DNA from: Spirochaetaceae bacterium
GTDB lineage: Bacteria; Spirochaetota; Spirochaetia; Treponematales; Breznakiellaceae
DNA: 24,142 nucleotides
Assembly: GCA_031257075.1 (NCBI GenBank)
Contig: JAIRPM010000015.1
Coordinates: 1-24,142 of the forward strand
Reading direction: 5' to 3'
The translations under genes and the position numbers were made by a program. The notes below the pieces were generated by a model. That model did not search any database. It had not been told where the DNA came from and worked only from the letters and a program-made list of their open reading frames with translations. Position 1 is the stretch's first letter. Every line of letters begins with the position of its first letter. Shown here one piece after another: positions 16,854-24,142 of the stretch.

Positions 16854-17892
16854 CGGCGCTGGAATTACCCGTATCATGCCGGCAACCGTTGAAAACATTG
16901 CGGCGGCGGCGGCAGCTATCACCGAAGGCCGGCTTGTCGCTTTCCCGACAGAAACCGTATACGGGCTGGGCGCGGACGCTTTTAATCCGGCTGCCCTGGC
17001 ATGTGTATTTGAAGTAAAAAACCGCCCCTCTTTTGACCCGCTCATCGTTCACATTGCCGCTTATGGCGCATTGGAAAAAATATCTAATCTTGCCCTTGTA
17101 AGCCCCCAAAATCGTGTAATAATGCAAAAACTAATTGAAAATCTGTGGCCCGGCCCGCTTACACTGATTGTGCCGAAACGGCCGGAAGTGCCCGGCCTTG
17201 TCAGCGGCGGGCTTAATACCGTTGCGGTGCGTTTTCCGGCGCATCCGGTTGCGCGGCAACTGATACAAGCCGGCCCGCCGGCGGTTGCAGCCCCCAGCGC
17301 TAACCCTTTCGGGTATTTAAGCCCTACGCGGGCAGAGCATGTCGCGGAACAGTTGAACGGCAAAATTGACATTATCCTTGACGGCGGCAAAACAGAATTC
17401 GGTATCGAATCGACTGTACTGGATATATGCGGCGATAGCCCTCGTATACTGCGGCATGGGGGGACAAGCGTAGAACAAATAGAAGCGCTCATAGGCCCGG
17501 TAGCAGCCTCTCTTTCTCTGGGGAACGCATCGCCGGGCTGTTTGTTAAGCCACTATGCGCCACTTACCAAACTCTATCTGTATACCCCCAGAGAAATTCA
17601 AAAAGTTCAGTGGAATACAAATGCGGCTTATCTTTTTTATTCCGAATTATCGCGCCGCGAGTATAGGGAACGGCATGGGGCACCTTCTGCTGAAAATCTG
17701 TTTGCGCTTTGTTCTACGGACAATACATCCGCCGCCGCCGCGCGCCTCTTTGATACGCTGCACTTAATCGATGCCTTGAAATATGCCTTCATTTATGCGG
17801 AATGCGCTCCCGCAAATGGTCTTGGAAATGCTATCAATGAGCGCCTGTACAAAGCCGCCGGTTCAGTAATAACCGCAGGCGGCACAGGCTAA
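16837..17892 (+). CDS. tsaC: Threonylcarbamoyl-AMP synthase, Sua5 type
   Basis: This enzyme makes threonylcarbamoyl-AMP from threonine, bicarbonate and ATP, the first step of the t6A modification at position 37 of ANN-decoding tRNAs. From the ATG at 16837 it has 351 residues, the size of the long Sua5 form. The YrdC domain (about 15-215) shows FPTETVYGLGADAFN, KNRPSFDPLIVH, WPGPLTLI, AVRFPAHP, PSANPFGYLSPT and GIESTVLDI. The C-terminal Sua5 domain starts near SPGCLLSHYAPLTKLYLY. A second ATG at 16876 would give 338 residues and is also plausible. Longer frames into the GNAT gene are rejected because they translate that gene out of frame. The stop overlaps the stop of the convergent aspS gene. 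Confidence 0.93.
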   Translation: MPQKDSGAGITRIMPATVENIAAAAAAITEGRLVAFPTETVYGLGADAFNPAALACVFEVKNRPSFDPLIVHIAAYGALEKISNLALVSPQNRVIMQKLIENLWPGPLTLIVPKRPEVPGLVSGGLNTVAVRFPAHPVARQLIQAGPPAVAAPSANPFGYLSPTRAEHVAEQLNGKIDIILDGGKTEFGIESTVLDICGDSPRILRHGGTSVEQIEALIGPVAASLSLGNASPGCLLSHYAPLTKLYLYTPREIQKVQWNTNAAYLFYSELSRREYRERHGAPSAENLFALCSTDNTSAAAARLFDTLHLIDALKYAFIYAECAPANGLGNAINERLYKAAGSVITAGGTG

Positions 17893-19697
17893 TGAGTACC
17901 AGGCGGCGTTTGCGTCCGTAGATACAGTTCGGCAAGTTGCTTCTCATTAACGCGGGCGGGGCAGCCGTCCATAAGCCCTTCGGCAAAACTGTTTTTAGGA
18001 AACGCGATAACTTCTTTTATCGAAGTCTCGCCTGCCATCAGCATAACGAGCCGGTCAAGGCCGGGGGCGATGCCGCCATGCGGCGGAGCGCCATACTTAA
18101 AAGCACCGGTCAAAAAACCGAAACGCTCTTCGGCTTCTTTGTCAGAAAACCCCGCAATGGCAAAAACCCGTTTTTGTAATTCCGGGTCATGAATACGGAT
18201 GGAACCCGATGCCAATTCATAGCCATTGAGAACAAGGTCGTAGAGGTCGCCTAGTACCGCGCCGGGCTCGCTTTCCATTGACGCATGAAAGCGCTCTTGC
18301 GGGTAACTAAAGAGGTGGTGCGCCGCTTCCCAGCGGTTTTCGTCACTGTTCCATTCAAAGAGCGGAAAATCCACCACCCAAACAAATTCAAACCGTTGTG
18401 CCGCGCCGTTGTCTGCCGTGAGATATAAATCTTTGCCAAGTTTAGAGCGCACCGCACCGAGGCTTACACAAGCCGTTTGCCTGTTGCTATCGGTGCACAT
18501 AAGGATAATGTCGCCCGGTTTTGCATCCAGCGCCTTGCAAATGTTGTCCGCCTTCGTATCAAAAAATTTTGCGGCACCGCCCTCTAGTTTAAGCGTTCCG
18601 TTTTCGTCTGCCCCTGCTTTCATCCATGCCAAGCCTTTGGCCTTGTAAATCATAGCATGCGCTTCCAATTCCTCAATCTGCTTCCGCGAAAACGCCGCGC
18701 CGCCCGGTACAGTAAGCGCTTTTACCGTACCGCCTGCTTCCAGCGCCGTAGTAAAGGCACGAAAGCCGCTTTCCGCCGCAAAAGAGTTGAAATCCCGTAG
18801 AGGCAGTTCAAAACGAAGGTCAGGTTTGTCGGTGCCATACGTGTCGATGGATTCTGCATAAGTCAGTCTGCGGAAAACAGCCGGCAGTTCCAGCCCCAGT
18901 GTTTTTTTGAAAATATAGCCCATAAGCCGTTCGGTAAGCGTTAAGACATCGTTACGGCTAACAAAACTCATTTCAATGTCAATCTGGGTGAATTCGGGCT
19001 GGCGGTCACCGCGCGCATCTTCATCGCGATAACAGCGGGCTATCTGAAAATATTTGTCAAAACCGGCGGCCATAAGGAGTTGTTTGTACAATTGCGGCGA
19101 CTGAGGGAGGGCGTAAAAATGACCGGGAGAAAGGCGTGAGGGAACAAGATAATCCCGCGCTCCTTCCGGTGTAGACTTAATAAGGGTAGGTGTTTCGATT
19201 TCAAGAAAGCCTTCCGCTTCCATAAATTCCCGCGTAGCAAAACTTACATCGTTGCGTAGTTTGATAAGGCGCTGCATCCGTGGCTGGCGCAAATCAAGGT
19301 AGCGGTATCTAAGACGGAGTTCTTCCTTTGCAGGAGATTCTTCGCCCAGTTGGAAAGGCAATGGGGCGCAACGGTTCAGAATAGAAAGCGCATTCGCATA
19401 GAGTTCTATGCCGCCTGTGGCAATTTCCGCGTTACGCATTCCTTCCGGGCGCGCACGAACTGTACCGGCCGCCGCAATGCAGTATTCATTATGCAATTCC
19501 GCCGCTTGCGCCAGCGCCTCTGCTCCGGAATCCTCGTCTACAACAACCTGTGTTATACCATAACGGTCGCGCAGGCTGATGAAAAAAATACCGCCCAAAT
19601 TTCTGACACGGTCTACCCAGCCGTTCAATACAGCGGACTTTCCCTCATCCGCTTCCCGCAATTCACCGCAAGTATGGGTACGTTTGTAATGCTCCAT
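17889..19697 (-). CDS. aspS: Aspartyl-tRNA synthetase, bacterial type
   Basis: AspRS attaches aspartate to tRNA-Asp (and to tRNA-Asn in organisms with an amidotransferase route). The 602-residue product is the bacterial form. It has an N-terminal OB-fold anticodon-binding domain (VLNGWVDRVRNLGGIFFISLRDR), a class II catalytic core with motif 1 (FLEIETPTLIKSTPEGARDY) and motif 2 (RCYRDEDARGDRQPEFTQID, near residues 220-240), an inserted GAD domain (about 290-410), and motif 3 (GGIAPGLDRLVMLMAG) near the C-terminus. The ATG at 19697 gives the normal start MEHYKRTHTCGEL. Upstream is a perfect sigma70 promoter whose -10 box ends 6 bases before the ATG, with no ribosome binding site. The stop codon overlaps that of the convergent tsaC gene. 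Confidence 0.98.
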   Translation of the reverse strand: MEHYKRTHTCGELREADEGKSAVLNGWVDRVRNLGGIFFISLRDRYGITQVVVDEDSGAEALAQAAELHNEYCIAAAGTVRARPEGMRNAEIATGGIELYANALSILNRCAPLPFQLGEESPAKEELRLRYRYLDLRQPRMQRLIKLRNDVSFATREFMEAEGFLEIETPTLIKSTPEGARDYLVPSRLSPGHFYALPQSPQLYKQLLMAAGFDKYFQIARCYRDEDARGDRQPEFTQIDIEMSFVSRNDVLTLTERLMGYIFKKTLGLELPAVFRRLTYAESIDTYGTDKPDLRFELPLRDFNSFAAESGFRAFTTALEAGGTVKALTVPGGAAFSRKQIEELEAHAMIYKAKGLAWMKAGADENGTLKLEGGAAKFFDTKADNICKALDAKPGDIILMCTDSNRQTACVSLGAVRSKLGKDLYLTADNGAAQRFEFVWVVDFPLFEWNSDENRWEAAHHLFSYPQERFHASMESEPGAVLGDLYDLVLNGYELASGSIRIHDPELQKRVFAIAGFSDKEAEERFGFLTGAFKYGAPPHGGIAPGLDRLVMLMAGETSIKEVIAFPKNSFAEGLMDGCPARVNEKQLAELYLRTQTPPGTH

Positions 19698-19703
19698 GCT
19701 GCC

Positions 19704-19732
19704 AGTATAGCGCGAACAAACAGCAATGTCAA
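19704..19732 (-). promoter_or_regulatory. Consensus sigma70 promoter of aspS, predicting a leaderless mRNA
   Basis: On the minus strand TTGACA (19732-19727) is followed by exactly 17 bases and TATACT (19709-19704). Six bases (GGCAGC) then separate the -10 box from the aspS ATG at 19697. Transcription from a promoter of this form usually starts about 7 bases after the -10 box, that is, at the A of the start codon. Confidence 0.8.
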
Positions 19733-19775
19733 AGCGCGGTGCGCAAAACCGGGAACGGCCGGTATCAGGGCCGGA

Positions 19776-19818
19776 CTTTCGGCCGAAAGCCTGCCTCGCT
19801 TCTGTTTGATTGGCAGGC
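19776..19818 (-). terminator. Hairpin and palindrome after the acyl-CoA synthetase gene, possible weak terminator
   Basis: GCCTGCC (19789-19795) pairs with GGCAGGC (19812-19818) across a 16-base loop. Read leftward this stem follows the acyl-CoA synthetase stop by a few bases but is followed by only three T. It abuts a perfect 14-base palindrome, CTTTCGGCCGAAAG (19776-19789). Termination here is plausible but not strong. Confidence 0.4.
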
Positions 19819-19823
19819 GGCTT

Positions 19824-21551
19824 TTAGGCTTTTGTCACCGCTGCGGTAAGTTTATCTACGGCGCGAATTGCCGCCCGGCGTATTTTCCCGCTTATCGTTT
19901 TAGGAAGAGAATCGGCGAATTCGATAATACGCGGGAATTTGTAAGGCGCTGTTTGCTTTTTAACAAATTCCTGCAATTCGCGGGACAGAGCGGGGTTCGG
20001 TTCCCAGCCTGTGGTAAGCACAATCGTAGCCTTTACTGCTTGTCCGCGTTTTGGACAGGCTACACCGGTTACTGCGCATTCCAGCACCGCCGGATGTTTC
20101 ACAAGTACGCTTTCAACCTCAAACGGGCTTATCCTGTAACCGGCGCTTTTTATCATATCGTCTTTACGCCCCAAAAACCACAGATAGCCGTCCTTGTCGC
20201 GCTGCGCAATGTCGCCTGTACGGTAAAGATTACCGTTAAAAGTGGCGCTGGTTAACGCTTCATCTTTATAATAGCCCGCAAACATCCCAAAAGGCCGCCC
20301 GTTTTCAAGACGGAGAACGATTTCACCGGGCATGTCACAGCCGCAACTGTTCCCGTCGTTATCGGTGATATCTATTTCATAACCGGGCGCGGGCTTCCCC
20401 ATCGAGCCATGCCGCGCTTCCATCCCGGCAAAAGTCCCTGCGAGAAGCGTTGTCTCGGTCTGCCCGAACCCTTCATAAATGACAAGGCCGGTAAGATCCA
20501 GCCATTTTTTTGCAAGCAGAGGTTCCAGCGCTTCGCCCGCCGTGGTGCAATGCTTCAAAGCCGACAAATCAAACGCCGCCAGATTCTGCCGGCTAAGGTA
20601 ACGGTAAACCGTAGGAGGAGCGCAGAATGTGGTAACGGAATAGCGCGCCATTTTTTCGAGGAGCAGCGCGGGCTTGAACGTAATCATATCGTAGGCAAAC
20701 ACCGCGCTGCCGCAAAGCCATTGCCCATAAATCTTACCCCACATCGCCTTTGCCCAACCGGTTTCGGCGACCGTTAAATGCAAGCCGCCGTCAATAACAT
20801 TCTGCCAGTATTTTGCTGTTACGATATGCCCCAGCGGATAGGTAAAATTATGCGCTACCATTTTGGGATGACCCGAAGTTCCCGAAGTAAAATAGAGCAG
20901 CATTGTATCGCTGTTGCTCCCTGCCGTATTTTCAGCGGCTGTTTCCATAACATTGGAATATGCGGCATAGCCTTGAATTATGGTGCCATCCTGCGTTACG
21001 CCGCCTTGAGTAAAGCAGAGCCAGCCGGAACGCGGTTTCCCTACCGTAACGAGCGCGCATACTCCGGCACTTTGCGGGAGCGCCTTTTCGACCTCGCCTT
21101 GCAACGCTTCATCTTCCAAAGTAATAATTGCTTTTATCCCCGCCATATTTGCGCGGTAGGCTATGTCTTCGGCCAGCAGCATATTGGTTGCCGGTACGGC
21201 TACAGCGCCAAGCCTATGCAGCGCCAGCAAAAAAAACCAAAATTCGTAGCGCCGGCGCAAGATGAGCATAACCGCATCACCTTTTTTTATGCCGAGCGCC
21301 AAAAGAAAATTGGCTGTTCGTGCCGATTCCGCCGCTATATCCGCAAAATTGAATACTTTTTCATTCCCTGCGTCATCGCACCAGACAAGTGCGCGGCGGA
21401 ACGGTTCCGCCCTCGCATAGACATCAACAACATCATGAACAAAATTGAAGCGTTCCGGCACACGAATTGCAAAACCTTTCCTCAATTCTTCATACAAAAC
21501 ACCGCCGGCCGGAGTCATCTCCGGCAAATCCGCAAATTTTTTAAGCAACAT
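19824..21551 (-). CDS. ANL-family acyl-CoA synthetase (medium-chain/ACSM-like)
   Basis: The 575-residue product belongs to the adenylate-forming (ANL) superfamily and probably activates a carboxylic acid to acyl-AMP and then acyl-CoA in the cytoplasm. Motifs in order are YFTSGTSGHPKMV (ATP phosphate loop, near residue 230), YEGFGQTETTL (adenine/Mg site), YRTGDIAQRDKDGYLWFLGRKDDMIKSAGYRI (hinge and A8 motif) and PKTISGKIRR with catalytic Lys near 556. The N-terminal NFVHDVVDVYA and the WAKAMWGKIYGQWLCG segment resemble medium-chain (ACSM-like) synthetases more than acetyl-CoA synthetase. The true acid could be a branched, aromatic or medium-chain acid. The start at 21551 has a purine-rich AAAAAGAGA just before the ATG. 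Confidence 0.9.
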   Translation of the reverse strand: MLLKKFADLPEMTPAGGVLYEELRKGFAIRVPERFNFVHDVVDVYARAEPFRRALVWCDDAGNEKVFNFADIAAESARTANFLLALGIKKGDAVMLILRRRYEFWFFLLALHRLGAVAVPATNMLLAEDIAYRANMAGIKAIITLEDEALQGEVEKALPQSAGVCALVTVGKPRSGWLCFTQGGVTQDGTIIQGYAAYSNVMETAAENTAGSNSDTMLLYFTSGTSGHPKMVAHNFTYPLGHIVTAKYWQNVIDGGLHLTVAETGWAKAMWGKIYGQWLCGSAVFAYDMITFKPALLLEKMARYSVTTFCAPPTVYRYLSRQNLAAFDLSALKHCTTAGEALEPLLAKKWLDLTGLVIYEGFGQTETTLLAGTFAGMEARHGSMGKPAPGYEIDITDNDGNSCGCDMPGEIVLRLENGRPFGMFAGYYKDEALTSATFNGNLYRTGDIAQRDKDGYLWFLGRKDDMIKSAGYRISPFEVESVLVKHPAVLECAVTGVACPKRGQAVKATIVLTTGWEPNPALSRELQEFVKKQTAPYKFPRIIEFADSLPKTISGKIRRAAIRAVDKLTAAVTKA

Positions 21552-21689
21552 ATTCTCTTTTTAGACATACAATTTCAAAAAGAGTTGCAGTTTTTGCCGA
21601 CGGATGGCGCGGGCAACGCGGATGAACCGCGCATTAATCCCAAGGCTGCTTTGTAAAATCTATAGTATTTTGTTTTCTATGAGGTAACT

Positions 21690-22442
21690 TTATTTGTCGC
21701 TAATGCCATACCCGAATTGCATTACAACGATATTTTTGTAACAGCCAACGCCGATTCTGTCCCAAGCGGGGTTCGCTATGTTTATGCGGTGCCCTTTATC
21801 CGAAACGTTGCGGTCGCGGATAAATTCGTTGACTATTTTTGCCGCCGGAGATGCGCTACTGCTGCTTGCCTGACCCGTCATGCCGCTGTATGTGCCGACA
21901 TTTTCTCCCCAGCCGGAATAATTAACATAACACTGGACACGGCTGGCATCACTGTGCGCCATAACACCGCGAGCCGTCTGATGCAGAGCCGCCTTATGCA
22001 GCCCGCTTGAAGGATAAACAATCTGCGCCGGGAAATTATAATTGCCGGTTCGCGGTCCGCCTGAGTAAAATTCCGCTTCCAGTGAGAGCCCGTCCAACAT
22101 TGGCAAACCGTTTTCCTGACACCATTGAACAGGATTTTGCCGGAACTTGTTTACCTCATACACAATGTCTTTTTCCAGTTTTGACCATTTTGTTTCGATT
22201 ACCGTTCCTTCGCCATTGAGCCCGTTCAACCCAGGCGTATTCATAGTGGCAGGAAACCGTATCTCGATAAGTTCGTTAGGAGGCCATGTTCCCGAAGGCA
22301 CAGGAAAGTCCGTTTCCAGCCCTCGTATTCTTGTCGGTTCCAGCCGTGCCGTGTCTACGTCAACGAAGTCATCGCCGCAGCCGGCAAAAAGCAACCCACA
22401 TGCCAGCGCCGCTATTCCTGTCAGAAAATCACTGTGTTTCAT
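21690..22442 (-). CDS. CAP/SCP-domain lipoprotein
   Basis: The frame is longer upstream, but the ATG at 22442 is preferred. It gives a standard lipoprotein signal MKHSDFLTGIAALACGLLFAGC (lipid-modified Cys at residue 22; the lipobox FAGC is relaxed, as in spirochaetes). A start at 22466 would add eight residues and sits directly on the terminator T tract. The 250-residue product ends in a CAP (SCP/PR1-like) domain: EVNKFRQNPVQWCQENG, GLHKAALHQTARGVMAHSD, GWGENVGTYSGM and DKGHRINIANPAWDRIGVG, with the conserved His, Glu and GHR residues. Bacterial members are secreted or anchored proteins of mostly unknown role. A probable -10 TAGAAT lies 7 bases before the ATG. There is no ribosome binding site. 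Confidence 0.85.
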   Translation of the reverse strand: MKHSDFLTGIAALACGLLFAGCGDDFVDVDTARLEPTRIRGLETDFPVPSGTWPPNELIEIRFPATMNTPGLNGLNGEGTVIETKWSKLEKDIVYEVNKFRQNPVQWCQENGLPMLDGLSLEAEFYSGGPRTGNYNFPAQIVYPSSGLHKAALHQTARGVMAHSDASRVQCYVNYSGWGENVGTYSGMTGQASSSSASPAAKIVNEFIRDRNVSDKGHRINIANPAWDRIGVGCYKNIVVMQFGYGISDK

Positions 22443-22449
22443 ACTATGA

Positions 22450-22455
22450 ATTCTA
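22450..22455 (-). promoter_or_regulatory. Possible -10 element of the CAP lipoprotein gene
   Basis: On the minus strand TAGAAT ends 7 bases before the ATG at 22442. The matching -35 position would fall in the upstream terminator stem and shows no good hexamer, so the call is tentative. Confidence 0.3.
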
Positions 22456-22466
22456 CTCAATTTCAT

Positions 22467-22534
22467 AAAAAAAGCGCGGGGGCTGTAATGATTGCCCCCG
22501 CGCTTGTGCGGTGCCGGTTGATTCGCCGGCACCG
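22467..22534 (-). terminator. Rho-independent terminator of fhs with a second hairpin
   Basis: Read leftward from fhs, a 9-bp stem (CGGTGCCGG/CCGGCACCG, 22534-22509) is followed by a 12-bp GC-rich stem (22505-22494 with 22483-22472, loop of 10) and seven T (22473-22467). The second has all features of a strong terminator. A smaller 5-bp hairpin (CGCTG/CAGCG, 22541-22554) lies before both. Confidence 0.88.
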
Positions 22535-22561
22535 TTCTTTCGCTGCCGCCAGCGAATTCGC

Positions 22562-24142
22562 CTAGAACAAGCCGGAAATTTTGCCGGTGTTGTCCACGTC
22601 AATCTTTTCGGCGGAAGGTACAGGCGGAAGTCCGGGCATCGTCATAATTTCGCCGGTAAGCGCTACGATAAAGCCCGCGCCGGCTGAAATCTTGATGTTG
22701 CGGACGGTAAGCCGCCAGCCCTTCGGCGCGCCCTTGAGGTCGGGATTGTCCGAAAAACTGTATTGCGTTTTTGCCATACAAATTGGCACTTTGTCGAGGC
22801 CGAGTTTTTCCAATTGCGCAATTTGTTTTTGCGCGTTTGTCTGGAAGTCTACGCCGTCTGCGCGGTAAATCCGCTTTGCAATCGCTTCAATTTTTTCTTT
22901 AATTGACGATTTTTCGTCGTAAGAGAATGTAAATTGATTCGGCTGTTCGCAGAGTTTTACCACTTCCTGAGCGAGCGCCTTGCCGCCTTCGCCGCCTTTT
23001 GCCCATACTTCGGAAAGCGCTACGTTGACGCCGAGTTCCTTGCACTTCTTTTCAACAAGGTCGAGTTCCGCTTTGGTATCCAGCGGGAAGGCGTTTATCG
23101 CCACCACGCAGGGCAGTTTGAACACGTTTTTCATGTTGTCAACGTGCTGAAGCAGGTTTGGCAGGCCTTTTTCGAGCGCCGAAAGGTTTTCCTTGCCAAG
23201 GTCGGCTTTTGCGACTCCGCCGTGGGATTTAAGCGCGCGTACTGTGGCAACGATGACCACCGCGCTGGGTTTAAGCCCCGCGAAACGGCATTTGATGTCG
23301 AGGAATTTTTCCGCGCCCAGGTCGCCGCCGAAGCCGCCTTCTGTAACCACATAGCCCTCTTTGCCGGCGAGTTTGAGCGCCAGGCGGGTAGCCATAATCG
23401 AGTTACAGCCGTGCGCGATGTTGGCGAAGGGGCCGCCGTGGATAAACGCCGGAGTGCCTTCGAGCGTCTGCACGAGGTTTGGTTTAAGCGCGTCTTTAAG
23501 GAGCGCCGCCATAGCGCCCTGCGCGTTTAGCTGACCGGCGGTAACCGGTTTTTCGCTGCCGTCCGACTGTTTGCCGTATGTATAACCTACGATGATGCGG
23601 GCAAGCCGCGCCTTGAGGTCGTCAATGTTTGATGAAAGGCATAGCACCGCCATAACTTCGGACGCAACGGTGATGTCGTAGCCGTCTTCACGGGAAGCGC
23701 CGTTGGCTTTGCCGCCAAGCCCGTCAACAATAAAGCGGAGCTGGCGGTCGTTCATGTCGACGCAGCGGCGCCAGATAATCTTGCGCGGGTCAAGGTTGAG
23801 TTTGTTTCCCTGATAGATGTGGTTGTCAATCATTGCGGCAAGCAGGTTGTTTGCCGCGCCAATCGCGTGGAAGTCGCCTGTAAAGTGCAGGTTGATGTCT
23901 TCCATCGGAATAACCTGCGCCCAGCCGCCGCCGGCCGCGCCGCCCTTTACGCCGAATACAGGGCCAAGGGAAGGCTCACGAAGCGCTACAATAACCTTTT
24001 TGCCAATTTTGGCAAGGCCGTCAGACACGCCGACGGTGGTTGTTGTTTTGCCTTCGCCCGCCGGAGTCGGCGTAATAGCCGTTACAAGGATTAGTTTTCC
24101 GTCCGGGTCGTTCTTGTGTTCGTTAAGGTAGTTGTAGTCTAC
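22562..24142 (-). CDS. fhs: Formate-tetrahydrofolate ligase (formyltetrahydrofolate synthetase), 5' end outside window
   Basis: The enzyme joins formate to tetrahydrofolate using ATP, giving 10-formyltetrahydrofolate. This is the entry step of the methyl branch of the Wood-Ljungdahl pathway and a general one-carbon reaction. The frame is open to the right edge; the GTG at 24028 is not the true start, because the upstream codons encode the conserved KLILVTAITPTPAGEGKT P-loop. About 526 residues are visible, against about 556 in the family, so roughly 30 are missing. Other signatures include REPSLGPVFGVKGGAAGGG, PMEDINLHFTGDFHA, FIHGGPFANIAHGCNS and MAKTQYSFSDNPDLKG, and the usual end GLF. The gene is followed by tandem hairpins. 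Presence of fhs alone does not prove acetogenesis. It fits a one-carbon role in an anaerobic spirochaete. Confidence 0.98.
   Translation of the reverse strand, partial: VDYNYLNEHKNDPDGKLILVTAITPTPAGEGKTTTTVGVSDGLAKIGKKVIVALREPSLGPVFGVKGGAAGGGWAQVIPMEDINLHFTGDFHAIGAANNLLAAMIDNHIYQGNKLNLDPRKIIWRRCVDMNDRQLRFIVDGLGGKANGASREDGYDITVASEVMAVLCLSSNIDDLKARLARIIVGYTYGKQSDGSEKPVTAGQLNAQGAMAALLKDALKPNLVQTLEGTPAFIHGGPFANIAHGCNSIMATRLALKLAGKEGYVVTEGGFGGDLGAEKFLDIKCRFAGLKPSAVVIVATVRALKSHGGVAKADLGKENLSALEKGLPNLLQHVDNMKNVFKLPCVVAINAFPLDTKAELDLVEKKCKELGVNVALSEVWAKGGEGGKALAQEVVKLCEQPNQFTFSYDEKSSIKEKIEAIAKRIYRADGVDFQTNAQKQIAQLEKLGLDKVPICMAKTQYSFSDNPDLKGAPKGWRLTVRNIKISAGAGFIVALTGEIMTMPGLPPVPSAEKIDVDNTGKISGLF

Noticed and set aside
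19350..20255. Plus-strand open frame across the aspS promoter region
   Set aside because: It is antisense to aspS and acyl-CoA synthetase, with no family signature.
20778..21656. Long plus-strand open frame opposite the acyl-CoA synthetase gene
   Set aside because: It is antisense to a gene with all ANL motifs, has no recognisable domain, and its composition looks like a shadow frame.
22443..22532. Longer start for the CAP lipoprotein
   Set aside because: The extension runs through the fhs terminator and would bury the lipoprotein signal peptide.
1..24142. Defence system, toxin-antitoxin pair, prophage, transposon or CRISPR array
   Set aside because: No transposase, integrase, phage, nuclease or spacer-repeat pattern is visible; the genes are core metabolism, transport and envelope genes.

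Overview
The window looks like chromosomal DNA of a spirochaete, most likely of the Treponema group. Evidence: the last ~90 residues of the giant protein at the left edge form a FlgD-like Ig domain ending IDEIRKVMVVK, which from memory is a recurring C-terminus of large Treponema surface proteins; there is a CHASE/HAMP-like class III cyclase, relaxed-consensus lipoproteins and a formyltetrahydrofolate synthetase gene at the right edge. The genus is an inference (about 0.6-0.7). I see no phage, transposon, CRISPR, rRNA or tRNA.

Layout. 3-7133 (+): the 3' part of a giant Gly/Ser/Thr/Asn-rich beta-repeat surface protein, open to the left edge. 7180-8472 and 8601-9944 (+): an ArsB/NhaD-like ion transporter and a MATE exporter. 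A tandem double hairpin ending in a T tract follows. 10004-11938 (+): a membrane-anchored class III adenylate cyclase. Tail-to-tail with it, on the minus strand, are coaD (11947-12450) and upstream of it a signal-peptide, probable outer-membrane protein (12498-13223). A short divergent promoter region separates that from a short, apparently C-terminally truncated lipoprotein (13325-13861, +). Next on the plus strand: carA (13952-15118), a membrane glycosyltransferase whose ATG overlaps the carA stop (15115-16293), a GNAT acetyltransferase (16338-16853) and a Sua5-type threonylcarbamoyl-AMP synthase (16837-17892). Tail-to-tail with these are the minus-strand genes aspS (17889-19697), an ANL-family acyl-CoA synthetase (19824-21551), a CAP-domain lipoprotein (21690-22442) and fhs (22562 to the right edge, 5' end missing).

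Most genes are ordinary housekeeping or envelope genes: CoA synthesis (coaD), pyrimidine/arginine precursor supply (carA), translation (aspS, tsaC), one-carbon metabolism (fhs), membrane transport and surface lipoproteins. They do not form one obvious pathway, and I did not find a convincing new multi-gene system.

The most unusual signal is in expression control. None of the readable start codons has a clear GGAGG-type ribosome binding site. Many instead have a sigma70 -10 hexamer about 5-10 bases upstream of the start codon. The best case is aspS, with a perfect TTGACA-17-TATACT promoter and the ATG 6 bases further on. This predicts leaderless or nearly leaderless mRNAs. Other points to examine are poly-G runs inside the giant surface-protein gene, a T9 run in the promoter spacer of the lipoprotein gene, two tandem hairpins that differ by compensatory changes, and a cyclase lacking the usual transition-state asparagine.
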